A DNA stretch of 64,000 bases from Portulaca oleracea (taxonomy: Eukaryota > Streptophyta > Magnoliopsida > Caryophyllales > Portulacaceae), in contig CM055890.1 in the NCBI GenBank assembly GCA_029582165.1, forward strand, positions 7,528,787 through 7,592,786. The letters run 5' to 3'. The translations under genes were made by a program, and so were the position numbers. The notes under the pieces are model-generated. The model made no database searches. It had not been told where the DNA came from and saw nothing but the letters and a program-made list of their open reading frames with translations. Numbering within the stretch: the stretch's first letter is position 1; each line of letters begins with the position of its first letter. Of this stretch, positions 1-11,632 are shown in pieces.

Positions 1-2644
1 TGAACAATGAAGACGAGACTTACAACTTTCTATCAAGATTGACAAGCATTAGCAAGTGAAATGATAACTAAGCCAGAAATTCTACAACAAATATGTCACC
101 TGAGGAGTTGACTCTGTTATGGGCATCTTTTCAGGCTCACCATATGTTGCACATGTACTTGAGTATATCAATGTATGTACTCCATGCGAAACCATGGCCT
201 TCAACACTAACAGTGTGTTTGATGTAATATTGTGATAGTATCTACACAAGCCCCCCACAAAAAAAAAAAAAAGAAAAAAGAAAAAGGTAAGTGAATAAAG
301 GATAACATTCAAGCAAATATGCAACAAGTAGGAACACTAGAAACCACGGAATGAAGTTACATATAATATAAACATTGAACTGGAGCACTTTCCATTTGCA
401 ATGCTTCAGAAAACATCAACACCATCCCACATAGGAAGATTAAGGTGCGAGAAGGGGAATCGCAAGGCAGGATTTCCTCTTAAGAACGTGCACATAGCCT
501 TGGCATCTCACAAATTACAAGTTCCCCACAACAGCATTCAAATTGTAACTGAAACGATAGGTAACTTTACAGATATTTCCCATGGCCATGTAACTTGGAC
601 TGGAGTTTAATTGAGTAGCATCTTTCTATCACCTTTTTTTTCTTTTTGAATCTCAAAAGTGATGGTTCTAGTCTCCAAGATATCGAACCAGTAAGAAACG
701 TTGTCACGGTGACGATCTCAACATTAAGAGCCACAAATTATACCATACTTGTATAGCATGTGTGTATGTAGAGTGCAAAGCATATCCAACAACTACCAGC
801 TTTTATTAAGGTCATTGATATTAAGTACCACAATAATGCAGAAGTTGCATAATTAGGCATAAAGACAGACAGTTGATACAATGCCCTCACGCGAGTGTCT
901 CACTACAACAACTATGATGCAAACTGATTAATCACCAATCAGACCTCCTTGAAAAACAATTTTTAGATCATTTTGGATAAATTCCCATTTACTCTACTTA
1001 ACATTATAAAGTGAGATTGATAAATATTACTTATCAATAGTCCATTGAAAATTCATATATAAACATAGAAGAAAGCTATGGAGAAAAGAAAACGCACCTG
1101 AGAGGTTCAAGAGTGCTTTCCCCAACATATGCCACGGCAGCAAAATGCATGACAGCATCAAATGCATTTTCAGAGAAAATTCTGTTTACCTAAAATTCTT
1201 ACATCAAGGAAAAACTGACATATTTCTTTTCCTATAATAATTATATACATCAAAAACAAGGGGTGGCTGTTGCAAGGATAAAAAAGCAAGCACAGCCCCA
1301 TGCACACACATAAGTAAAGAGTCCCATAATTGCAAAGAAAGTTGAGCTGCTAGAATAGACACAAGAGAAGAAAATAACTGCAAGACAATATAATCAGGTG
1401 AACATTTAACTGCTAGTTTGCTACAGTAAGGATACAGCAGTTGCATCGCCCAAATCCGCATATATAAACTGCAATCTTCCAGGTTCTGGAAAAAGCTGTT
1501 GCAAAATCTTTACAGCAGCTAGATTTCCACGAGAAAGATTGTCCTGTCAAATAAGAAATAAATTACTTTAGAAAATCCAAATAACTTAACCAACCAATTA
1601 GTGTTTAAAAAGTTAGGAAGGACATTATACCACAATTGTTACACGGTAGGAGTCCTTTAGAAGCCTTAATGCTGCATGTGAACCAATATAGCCAGCTCCT
1701 CCAGTCACCAAGACATGAGTTACACCAGGTTCGTGGCGTGAAAACTGAATGAATGATTTGGAAAAAGAAAATGTAATAACGGCAAATGAATAACATAAAA
1801 GCATTGCGGCAATGAAGTATCTAAACTCAAGAAAAATAAGGGCACACTGATACATGCAAACATGCTCCAAAAAGCCTCAAAATGTAAGCTAACTCCATAC
1901 AATCAAAAGCTCGTAAAGAAGACATTTAAAATCTCAAAAATGTCAAAATTTGAAACCACCATATGTACATGGACATAACTGAAATGGCAGTAAACTCACC
2001 TGGGTGGGAACATTGAAAGTTGGAGACTGCTTCATCATAACAAGGCAAAATGTAACTAAGGCAGCTGTCAAAATAACTTTTCCTATAGCATTACCCTTCT
2101 TCTTCGGATCACTGTAATCCATGGCTTCTTTGCCTAAGAAAGAATAAAAGGTCATCAACAATCAGAAGAAACACCGGAAATGTACCCATGTAAGTATGCT
2201 TCCTTTCGCAGGTTTTGGGGGCACACCAAGTAATTGGTACCACATAACTTTATCCGAATTAACTACAACTAAAAAAACATAATGTAGTCAACACAGGTAC
2301 ACAAGAACATTAATATGAGGTCTAATGCTCTCCAGGTTCAGCAAACCAGAAACTTTATTTTTCCTAGAACAAAGCGTATTCCAAGATCAATCCTTGAAGC
2401 CAAAAGTTTCTTTCTTCTTCATGCAGCATTTTCGGGTGAGTTAATAAGCTACATCTTATATTTTTCCAACAAGAGGATAAGGAAACCATGAGGAATGATA
2501 CTTAGCCAGAAGAAATATTGCAGAACAAAAATAGCTTCATAATCATAAACAAAGTTGTTTATAATGTTGCAAAGAAAACCGACCTGCTAGAGGCAGAGAT
2601 CTGCCGTTTCTGGACTGTGTTCTTGTTCTGGTGAAATTCAGCAT
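1..2644 (-). CDS. MUR4: UDP-arabinose 4-epimerase (MUR4/UXE-like), copy A, 5' six exons
   Basis: This is the N-terminal half of a UDP-D-xylose/UDP-L-arabinose 4-epimerase, which in plants acts at the Golgi to supply UDP-arabinopyranose for cell-wall polysaccharides. Coding exons read on the minus strand are 2644-2584, about 2127-2000, 1744-1631, 1543-1436, 1189-1098 and 241-100, each with GT-AG borders. Their lengths and phases match copy B at 57267-63579. Exon 1 gives a basic leader ([15 protein letters not shown]), exon 2 a hydrophobic signal anchor followed by QSPTFN, exon 3 the Rossmann motif [12 protein letters not shown], and exon 6 the [10 protein letters not shown] segment. No stop or frameshift interrupts the 215 residues visible. 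Exons 7-10, with the catalytic YGKAK and the C-terminus, lie beyond the left edge, so the gene is cut by the window and not shown to be broken. Intron 5 (242-1097) holds no other gene. Confidence 0.93.
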
Positions 2645-3450
2645 TGTGATACTTCACCACTCCAAAATCAATCAAGTCCAAATAACCTAACGCAATAACG
2701 ACCCAAAATAACAGTGCGACACAATTATTAAGCGATGATTAGAAAAGTTCAAAATCTTCACCAACCCCTACTGACCCACATAAATTAATAATTGAAACCC
2801 CAAAAATAATACATATGTATATATATTAAAAGGGCAAAAAAATTCCTGTACATTGATCCGTGAATTCCGGAACTGGATTCAAAATCAAATCAAAGCTACC
2901 AAATCTAGCAAACAGAGGATCAACCAATATTTCATGGGATCCCCATTTAAAATAGAAAATTTATCAAGAATATTTCACATAGAACTTGATATCCAAACCT
3001 GCCGTACCGTAATCAAAACCCTCTTTAATTCCCTCCTCGGCAATTCAAATCAGGGCAAAACAAGGAAAAAACAAGAAGAAATCGAGCACCTGAAACATAG
3101 GCATCACTCAGAAGTCAATAATATGCAGGAACACAACAAGAGAAAGAGAGAAAAAGAGCAAGCAATTTGGCTCAATTTTAAATACCCAGAAAAAGGTTTA
3201 AGATAGCCATCAAATCAAAGAAAAAAAAAGAATTAATTTCAAGGAATAATGAATGAGAACCGAGAAAAGGTAGAGATGGATTGAAGGACCTTGTGTAAAT
3301 GTAATGAGGTGAGGTGATTGAATGCGAAGAAAATGAGGAGGAAAAAGATGGGAAATTGAGGGGGGGGGGGGTTAAGAACGAATGGGAAAGAAAGAGATGG
3401 GGGGGGAGGGGGAGTATAGAGTTACAGTAAGACTTGTAATTGTTTATGGG
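2645..3450 (-). promoter_or_regulatory. 5' UTR, predicted leader intron and upstream region of copy A
   Basis: Upstream of the copy A start codon, an acceptor (minus-strand TTAG ending at 2687) is followed by a leader stretch that matches the equivalent position before copy B, where the acceptor ends at 63614. A leader intron is therefore likely in both genes. The donor probably lies near 3270-3300, where the minus strand reads ACACAAG followed by GTCC, but that is inferred. Pyrimidine-rich tracts and a 12-G run at 3360-3371 lie farther upstream. Open frames on the plus strand here look like chance. Confidence 0.5.
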
Positions 3451-3780
3451 AGTCTACGAGGTAGGTGGTGATGGGTGGAGGTGTTGAAGTCGCTGCTGCA
3501 AAATACAGATGGAAATGCAAATGTAAATGCAAAGCAGGAAGGAAACCAACAACAACAACAACAACAACAAATTACTACTACTACACAAATACAAATACAA
3601 ACAGGAAATGCAGGTAATGAGCCTATTGAGTTTGAAAGAGTACCACTTGCTCAGAACACATGTCACAAGTGTCCCATCACCTCCCAAATTTCACCTGTAT
3701 TCCCCTTGTTTTCTAGTATGTACGTCTGCCGTGGCCACCCAATGGTTCTACAACTAAAGAGAGACGATTTTAAATTATGA
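3451..3780. repeat. Copy A upstream spacer with a (CAA)n microsatellite
   Basis: A CAA trinucleotide run at about 3545-3570 sits in the spacer upstream of copy A. It gives a polyglutamine stretch in one plus-strand frame and leucine or valine in others, and no domain surrounds it. I see no gene here. It is probably the distal promoter of copy A up to the first transposon border. Confidence 0.5.
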
Positions 3781-6035
3781 GGGGCAACCAGGGCCCTTAT
3801 TTCTCCTTTTTTTTTCTTTTTCTTTTGGGGTTTTCCCCTATTTTTACATTTATTTCATGGGAATAAGTACTTGGAAATGAGAATAGAGGGGTAGGGACAG
3901 GCCCGGCCCTAGGGGTAGGCCTGAGAGGCCACCGCCCAGGGCCCATGGCTTTAAAAAAAAAAATGGCTTGTATTTAGGGCCCCAAAAACCCTACCTTAGT
4001 AATGGACCCAAGGCGGCCATTTTGATAAGGCCCAATAACAATAAAACACGGGCCCTCAATTCCTCCTTCAGCGCCTTACGCTTCAGTCCCTTAGTCCACT
4101 TCGTCGTTCATCTTCCTCCTCCATTCACTTCAGCGCCTCACGCTTCAGTCCCTTGGTTTTCCTCAATTCATTAGGCTAATGGAAAACACAACATTATCTG
4201 GTTGTGATTAAAGAAGAATAGATTAAGATGAGTATGAAATGGTCAAATAGTTTCATTTTTTGGAGTCAATGAAGGAGGTCAGTTATAGCCATATCTACCC
4301 CATGGCCCTCCCTCAAAGGATTTGTTTCTTTAATTTCCTCCCCTCATTCTTTCCTTTAATTATTTATTTAACTCCAATTTGTATAATCTACATGATTTAC
4401 GCATGTATTGTTTCTTAAGTTGTTGAGATTTATGAATGTGGAGTAGTTTTTCTGATTTAAAATAAGCATAATGTAAGCTCCCATTGTTTTCATATGCTCT
4501 TTATAGTCTTCATTGGTTTAGAAAAATAACTCATATATATTTGACCATAAACTATTTAATTGTGAGATTATATATATCTATTACTATTAGCTTGAATAGA
4601 TTACTTTCAGTTTATTATTTATGAATCTACTCGTTGACATTTAACAATCTATTGGATTCGATTTAGAGTGAGGAGGGTAAAGGAACAAAGGGAAGGGAGG
4701 TGATTAATATTAATCTGGTTTGAATATATTCATGAAGGGAAATGGAGGGGAATGTAGCCATTACTTATGATTAACATTAAGCCGATTTTCTTCTCTATTA
4801 TCTCTAAATTAGCATCATAGTCTCATAGTTGGAGACTTTTGCTTAATTATTTTAGCTACAGACTAGAAAAGATACACTTGGGGGGGGGGGTAATTTAAAG
4901 TCTCTGGACTTGTATTGATTTTCCTATTCACTTATTGATTTTTAAGCACACGGTGTTTTGTGTGTAGCCATTGTGATTTGTGAAAAGTTTTGATGCCGCA
5001 AAATAGTGGGTAAAAGATAGTTCCATATAGGTATTTGTTTAATTGTTTACAATATGCTAGAATTTAAACGTTAAATTAAAGGTAGTTCAATCTAGCCATT
5101 TGTTTTCAATGTATTGATGTACTCATGAAAGAGTTTTTTGGAAAATATGGATGTTGATATACTCATTAATGATTTTGCTTCTAGAAATGCTCATAGAATA
5201 CATTTTTTTACGATTTTTCTCAAGTTTTTATACTAAATGATATGGTGTAAGAGTTATCGCTAGTTTATGTTTTAAAGAAATCTATAATTATTGTAATCAT
5301 ACTTATTCTAAATTGTGAATTTTGATATTATATTTGTATTTTATCAATAATAAAAAATGATGGATTGTTTGGGTAGTATCGTGGTAGTTACGAATATTTC
5401 TTGTTTTCTTTTTATTTAATTGACACTATGAAATATTCAACAAAAAATTCATATAAGAATGTGACTATATTTTCATTCATTCATTTATGCAGACTCGAAT
5501 GATAAAATTTATCTATGATGATTGGGCATAAAATAGCCACATTTTGTATAAATTTCATAGTAAAAAAGGGCCCAATCTACAACTTGATCCACTATGTTGC
5601 CCGAGGCCCCAAAAATGTCAGGACCGGGCCTGGGTGGGGATTACAATTATCATGATTGTTTCATGGTAATAAAAAAAAATAGGGGAATAGGGATGGGTGT
5701 AGGAAGGGTGAACTCCCAAGAATCTATTACCATGAGGGGTGTGGTAATAGACATTCGGAATTCATTAGTCTCTCTTAAATACCGAAACTACCCCTATTTT
5801 TAAAAAAAATAATAACTCATATTTATTAAGACATTCATAAATTAATAAAAGGGTATTTTTGTCAATGTGTGTTTATTTCCAATCCTATTCCTAATTGAAT
5901 TACCACAAAACAAATAAAAAGGTTGATAATTCATATAGACATGTTAATTCTCATTCCCATTATGAATTCTCATTCCCAGTCTCGTTATGAATTCTCATTC
6001 TTATTCTCATTCCCATTGCATGCCAAACGGCCCCT
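3781..6035. mobile_element. Low-complexity GGGAATGAG-rich element hosting a hAT insertion
   Basis: The flanks of the hAT element at 3898-5632 share a theme of short GGGAATGAG-like units, for example 3856-3890 and the minus strand of 5930-6010. The right end reads GCATGCCAAACGGCCCC, a terminus often seen on plant MITEs of this composition. The left end near 3781 is degenerate, so the borders and superfamily are tentative. No coding capacity is visible. Confidence 0.35.
3898..5632. mobile_element. Non-autonomous hAT transposon, 1.7 kb
   Basis: The termini are inverted: CAGGCCCGGCCCT at 3898-3910 and the reverse complement of 5620-5632, CAGGCCCGGTCCT, which match at 12 of 13 bases. The flanking 8-mers GGTAGGGA (3890-3897) and GGTGGGGA (5633-5640) match at 7 of 8, as expected for a hAT target duplication. 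The interior is AT-rich. A short plus-strand frame at 3968-4174 lies near the left end, where hAT elements with a zinc-finger N-terminus start their transposase. I see no DDE catalytic domain, so it is probably an internally deleted derivative. Confidence 0.75.
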
Positions 6036-6779
6036 AAGGGTAAATAATAATCATTACCTTTGAGAGAGAAACCTAGGGGCAAAAACTCTCATGTTTCTTG
6101 AGTAGAACATTTCGGATTCAGTTTTTCATCGATTGAAAATCCCTCGATCCATTTGTTTTCCCCGTTCTAATATCTTTTTGATTAAATCGAAATTGTTTTC
6201 CCTACCCTACAATCCTGATTGGAGATCAACCTCCCATCCGCGAATCATAATTTCTATTATCCGAATATCCGATTAACCGATCCGTATTTATCATTGGATT
6301 GGTTAACTGATCCATGGACACCCCTAACAATAGATGGATAACATGTAGAGCTTGCTCGTAGATCTCACGTGACCGAATAGATGATGCTTGCATGCATGGC
6401 TCTGATTATCCCCCTGTTAATTCGTATGGATGTGATGTGACTGTTAGGAGTGGTAAGTTCATTTCTTGGAGGCCCAAGGCCTAAACCTAGGCCTTTCCAG
6501 GTAAGTTTATGTATGTTTGACTGGGGTTGCGGCCTATTTCCGATTTTGTTTTATTTTTGATGGCTTTTCCCTCTCGATTTTGATGGATTTTGTACAGTGG
6601 CTTACTCTTTGTGGTGTATCTGTTGGGTTGCTAATGGTTGTTTATATAAAGGTTTCCTTCTATATGATCGCCCTTGTGTCGAAAGTCTCAACTTCTCCCT
6701 TCTCTTGTTGGTTATCCCCCTTCCTTCTCTTGTCAACCCTTTTATGTCGTCCAACCCTAATCTTCCAAAGAATGCCAGC
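6036..6779 (+). mobile_element. L1 LINE, 5' end and start of ORF1
   Basis: This is taken as the upstream part of the L1 element whose body resumes at 14553. An ATG at 6744 opens a frame of 12 codons (MSSNPNLPKNAS) that is cut by the Copia LTR at 6780. The reading phase continues without a shift on the other side of the Copia element. The 5' limit is not sharp. I place it after the CCAAACGGCCCC terminus because the 700 bases before the ATG resemble a LINE leader more than the neighbouring DNA transposon. Confidence 0.5.
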
Positions 6780-6989
6780 TGTAAACTTGGAAGAATGTGA
6801 GAGAAATATCAAGCATGAGAAACTATGTATTGAGATTGTAATCAATCTTACAGCGAATATCCTAGAGATGGATATGTATATATACAAGACAACAAAATAG
6901 AAAGTAACAAAACCAATAACCATTCTATCAAACTAGCTAACTTTCCTTCTAGCCTTCTAACCAACATTACACAACACTTATACTTCACA
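6780..6989 (-). repeat. Copia 3' LTR (left copy)
   Basis: On the plus strand it starts TGTAAACTTGGAAG and ends TATACTTCACA. It aligns through its whole length with 14344-14552, with scattered substitutions. The 12-C run just right of it is the complement of the element's polypurine tract. Confidence 0.9.
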
Positions 6990-7003
6990 TCCCCCCCCCC
7001 CCT

Positions 7004-8873
7004 TCAAGGTGTAATTGGTGGAGTATTCAATAATTGCAACCTTGAAGATGAATAATTGTGCTGTGTTTCTTCCAATGGCTTAGTCATAATATCATCCACT
7101 TGTTCATGAGATGTGACATGCTTGGTAGTAAGAAACCCCTCAAGAAGTTTGTCCCTAGTGTATTGACAATCTATCCTAAGGTATTTTGTTTTGTCGTGGA
7201 AGACAGGATTTTCTGTGATATACATGGCTACTTTATTATCACAATGAAGTGGTATAGGTAAAGAGATAGCCACACCCAACTCCTGTAGTAACTGGTGGAG
7301 CCATTCAAGCTAGAAGTAGTATATGATATGGCCCTCTACTCGGCCTCAGCAGAAGACTTTGCCACACTCTTCTCTTTCTTTGTTTTCTAAGGAACCAAGC
7401 TAAGGATGATCCCAAAAATATGCAATATCCTGACAGAGACCTAGCTGATGGCCTGCATGTTCACCAATCAGCATCACAATATGTTGTAAGCTGTAGCTCT
7501 GTTGTAGAGGAGTAGAAAAGACCGTTGTTGACTGACCCCTTTAGGTACTTGAGTACATGAAGACTTGCTTGGTACTGCTGTTCAGTAGGATGTTGTAAAA
7601 ACTGACTTAAATGTTGCACATCATATGATATGTCAGGTCTTATAAGTGTAAGATATAATAGCTTGCCAATAAGCCTCCTATAAGGCTCTGGATCTGTCAT
7701 AGGAGGTCATGAATCAGCATTAAGCTTCAAGCCCCAAGGTAGAGGAAATTTTGCATGTTTGCTGGCAGTAAGACCACGATCTTGTAAGATATTTAAAGTA
7801 TATTTTCTTTAATTGAGAGTTATACCGGCAGGTGATCAAGCTACTTCAATCCCAAGGAAATAACTAGCCATCCCTAAATCTTTGATAGTGAAAGTTGTAT
7901 GTAAATCAACTTTAATTTGTTGAATGGCCTCCAAAGCATCTCCAGTAATTAGAAGATCATCTACATACACCAAAATGTAGATATGCTGACCTCCAGCCTC
8001 CTTGGAAAAAAGGGAATAATCACTCCTACATTGAGTGAAATCCTTGCCAACCAAAAACTTAGTGAGGTCCAAGTTCCACTATCTCAAGGCTTGCTTCAAA
8101 CCATATAAGGATCTAAATAGCTTACACACCTGACCAGATTCAGCCTTGTTGTATCCAGCAGGAGGTAACATATACACTTCTTTATCAATTTACCCATGCA
8201 AGAAGGCTTTATTGATGTCCAATTGAAACAAGGGCCAGGTTTAGCTGCTGCTAAAGCAACAACAACTCTACCGGTGGTTAGTTTAGCCATAAGAAAAAAA
8301 AGTATGCTTATAATCCTTGTCTTTAACCTACTCAAAACCACGAATCACAAGCCTAGCCTTATGCCTTTCAACAGACCCATCAAGTCAATACTTGGCCTTG
8401 TAAACCCACTTAGAGGAAAGAGCCTTCTTCCCTGGAGGTAAGGAAGTAAGAATCCATGTTCCACTACTCTCTAAGGCCTCAAGCTCCTTATCCATTGCCA
8501 TTACCCATTCAGGGTATTGTCGTGCTTACTGAAATGAACTTGGTTTCAAGGACTTGTAACACATTTGCTAGAGAAGTAAAATAAGTAGAGGATAGATGAG
8601 ATAGATCACAATGATTAATAACAGGATGAGGCAATGAGGGTTGTTTATTTGGGGAAGAAAGAAGAGAGATAAATGTCGGTGTGGCCTTTTGAGATGGCTT
8701 CCATATTACATGAAAAGTCTTTTAGCCAAGAGGGAGGACCTCTAGTTCTAGTAGATCTTCTTAATTCGTAAGGTGGTGTTTGATGTATAGGTATAGGTTG
8801 AATGGAAGGAGAAACAATTTGCTGGGAAGTAGACTCTGAATTAAGAGGATATGATTGTGATTAGGAAGCATTA
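7004..8873 (-). pseudogene. Copia reverse transcriptase and RNase H, broken
   Basis: Read on the minus strand, fragments encode the linker with RRSTRTRGPPSWLKDF near 8720-8780, the reverse transcriptase with YVDDLLITGD inside 7836-8072, the RT connection (YRRLIGKLLYLTLIRPDISY) inside 7461-7700, and the RNase H part with HCDNKVAMYI and the C-terminal tail HEQVDDIMTKPL inside 7004-7279. These are the expected Copia pol domains in order. Several stops and frame changes separate them, for instance around 8100-8560 and 7280-7460, so no functional polyprotein is made. The upstream half of the same polyprotein lies beyond the Helitron at 11633-14274. Confidence 0.9.
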
Positions 8874-9626
8874 CTAGTCTTAAACCCGTGTGATGCATGG
8901 TGTATAAAAAAAATAGATACATAAAAATAAAAAAGACAACGAAAATATTAATATACTTAAAAATTATAAAGAAAAAATGTATAAATAATGTCATCAAATA
9001 AAAAGATGACATGATAAAATATTCTAATAAAAATACAAAACAACTAGTGTACCCATGTCTTACTAAAGCAACACATTATTGTTTGCCATGCTTGATTCTC
9101 TGGCTCTATTTCCTTATACATTCTTCTAGCTCTATTAATCTAAATGAGGCCATCAAATGAAAAGATAACATCATAAGTCGCTTCAATGAAAATAAAAAAT
9201 AACTAATATATACAATCACATCTAGCTAAAGTTATAGAGCAAAACAATGCAACAACAACAGCTCCTGAGCTGGAAAATTGGTGTCTGGCACTGGATATTC
9301 AAGTAAGGTAGGAAAAAAATAGGAGGTTGGTGCTGAAGCAGAAAGACACGCCTAAACATCAATTTTGGAGCCTAGGAATCGATTTTCAATGCCAAAGACA
9401 ATCAATAACAAGCTGCAGTGGCATACAGACCAAGACTTGATACATGATCAGAACAACCCACACAGATCAATTTCAACCACGAAAACTAGCTACAACCACA
9501 AGATAGCAACAACAGCAAGTAGAGTAGAACATGGAAGTACAATTTCGAGCAATAGCTAGCAGGAGGCACGACACACAGGATGAATCTCGATCAAAATGAA
9601 GACACCTGAGGCAAAATATCAATTGT

Positions 9627-9668
9627 TTCTTCTTCTTCTTCTTCTTCTTCTTCTTCTTCTTCTTCTTT
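9627..9668. repeat. (TTC)n microsatellite
   Basis: About 13 uninterrupted TTC units lie inside the Helitron. The surrounding AT-rich DNA from about 8900 to 10950 has no supportable gene. Confidence 0.9.
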
Positions 9669-10951
9669 TGGTTTAAATCCTCATATAATCCAACTCAACT
9701 TCTCCAAACATACCTACAGCATTCCAACTCATAGCAAACACCAAGGACTATTTTAGCATCAGAAGACACCCAAAACCAAGCATAAAAGTCACGCACATCA
9801 GCAACTTAGTGGTTCAGCAACATAATTGATGTTCAAGGCACAAATCAACCCACAAAAGCACCCAACTCTAACATAAATTCAACAATCAAACTCCCAGGTT
9901 CTCAATAGCAGATTAGGTAGTTAAAATCACATAGAACCCAATAGCAAATGGTAAAAATTACATTAGGTACACCACAAAACAATAAAGGCATGAGAAGAAT
10001 CAATTGTTTTGCCTCAAAATCATCAATATAAGGGCAAGACCCAGGTTGATGAAGTAGCCTACAGAATCAAGTAGCCTACAAAATGGCTATACAATACCTC
10101 AATTTCTTTTTGCCTCCAGTCTTCTTTCAACTATATCACAAGCTATAGTAAAACTTGAAGTATGTATTCTCAGATTATCTATACAATACCATATCAACAG
10201 TGTACGTTAGTATTTAGTTTTGACACACTTTGATGACATTAGTAGTGACACACTTTGATGAATTGTTGATAGATTTGAAACTAATTCTTGACTAACCCCT
10301 ACGAAATTTAGAATAAAGCAAGTAAGTTCAAAACAAACAACATATTTCAAAGTTATCATTAAAATCATACCAATTTTTTCATAAGCTTGAAGCGTGGGTT
10401 CTTAGATTGACTGTATAACAAGTGACCACTCTAAATTTGAGTTCAATGAAGGATAAACATAGCCCTTAAAAAAATTAAATCTCAAAACTATAACTAATTC
10501 ATAATAAAATAATTAACCAAAGAACTGAAGCATATACCAAATTATTAGTACAATAATACGCATTTAGCCATAGATTTGATACATGAGCTCTTCAATTTTC
10601 TGTAAAATATGAATCCACAATAAAGGTGAGAAGAAGAGTACTGAACATTGCACAACATATTCTGATTAGTATAGCAAAAAGGAAAATAATGAGGCATTTA
10701 CCTTAATCAATATCAACGACCTAAAAGAACAAAAAAAAAAAAGTGTCTATTTGCATCTTTCGTACCGCAGAGGACCAATCTCTTCAGTAATTCATGGATT
10801 CATATATCCTTTCTATTTGATCTAATCCACAGTAAAAACAAAATCAATAATGTAAATTAAATTTAATAATCAGAATCCCTGAAAACCTAAATTTATAAAA
10901 GAAAAAGGAAAAAGAAAAATTAATGATGGATATATATGTACAATTGACGAC

Positions 10952-11400
10952 TTACTCTGAGTAATCCACCAAATCATTCAAATTCAATTTGGCTTCACCA
11001 ATTTCTTGATTCGATTCATTTAATCTTCTGTACCTAATAACACAAACAATGTCCACCCATTGCACTCCCTGGCCCAACCCAGCCCCCTTAACTATGGCCG
11101 CCTTAAACCCTCCTCCTCCTCCTCCGCCACCATCCCACCTCCCTCTCGCCGCTGTCCCCACCCTCCTCCTCGGCACCATCATCATACTCGACGCTGCAGT
11201 CACTACCATGGCCGTCATCAGATCCACCAAGAAACCGCCGTTGTCGACTCGGAAAAAGGAAAGAATGACCAATCTTTGTCTTATCTCATGCAGTTATTGA
11301 AGATTTGATTCGAATTTCTTGATTTCTCGATCGACAATGGCTAGAGAGAGGGGGAGCGAGAGAGACATGCACAGTGAAACGATGTAACTGATATAGAGAG
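10952..11400 (-). pseudogene. Gene-like fragment carried by the Helitron
   Basis: This segment is far more GC-rich than its surroundings at 11050-11250. On the minus strand a CT-rich leader-like stretch (11400-11290) is followed by ATG codons and a frame that reads through arginine-, glycine- and alanine-rich sequence including MMMVPRRRVG and eight glycines. The opposite strand gives a proline-rich and then hydrophobic frame. I do not recognise the parent gene and cannot choose the coding strand with certainty. The leader plus first-exon appearance and the location inside a Helitron point to a captured 5' gene end. Confidence 0.4.
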
Positions 11401-11632
11401 GGAAAGAGGTGAGTTACTGTACTGCTTTTAGGGCATCAGTTATCTGAAAAAGGAAAAGGCCCAAAAGAGGGTAGTGGGATTTGGAAAAGAAAGAAATAAT
11501 AGGAAGTTATTCCATTTAGCTAGGCAGTTGAAAATTTATTTATCTAATTTTTCATTGGTTGAATCACCAAAATTTAATCTCCATTCAGAATTCAGTGGAC
11601 CCTACATACTTTGTCATTATATTATATATAGA

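Larger units (their letters stand above)
8874..11632 (-). mobile_element. Non-autonomous Helitron inserted in the Copia linker
   Basis: On the minus strand the element starts TCTATATATAATA at 11632 and ends in CTAG at 8877-8874. A small hairpin lies just before the end (plus strand CCGTG at 8886-8890 pairs with CATGG at 8896-8900 with one wobble). The bordering bases are A at 11633 and T at 8873, the Helitron insertion site, with no target duplication. Joining the two sides keeps the Copia linker frame continuous through the junction, which strongly supports both borders. No Rep/helicase frame is present, so it is non-autonomous. It carries a (TTC)n array at 9627-9668 and a GC-rich gene-like segment near 10950-11400. 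Confidence 0.82.

Noticed and set aside
401..610. Frame inside intron 5 of copy A
   Set aside because: It falls wholly in an intron defined by both paralogues, and no similarity to a known protein is visible.
2853..3206. Open frame of 117 codons on the plus strand upstream of epimerase copy A
   Set aside because: It lies antisense in the predicted leader intron, is Lys/Gln-rich from A-rich DNA, and shows no domain.
3475..3780. Polyglutamine frame from the CAA repeat
   Set aside because: It is explained by the microsatellite; no flanking domain or splice structure supports a protein.
9240..9600. Possible exon-like segment within the Helitron
   Set aside because: Only a short frame at 9365-9559 without recognisable motif or splice partners.
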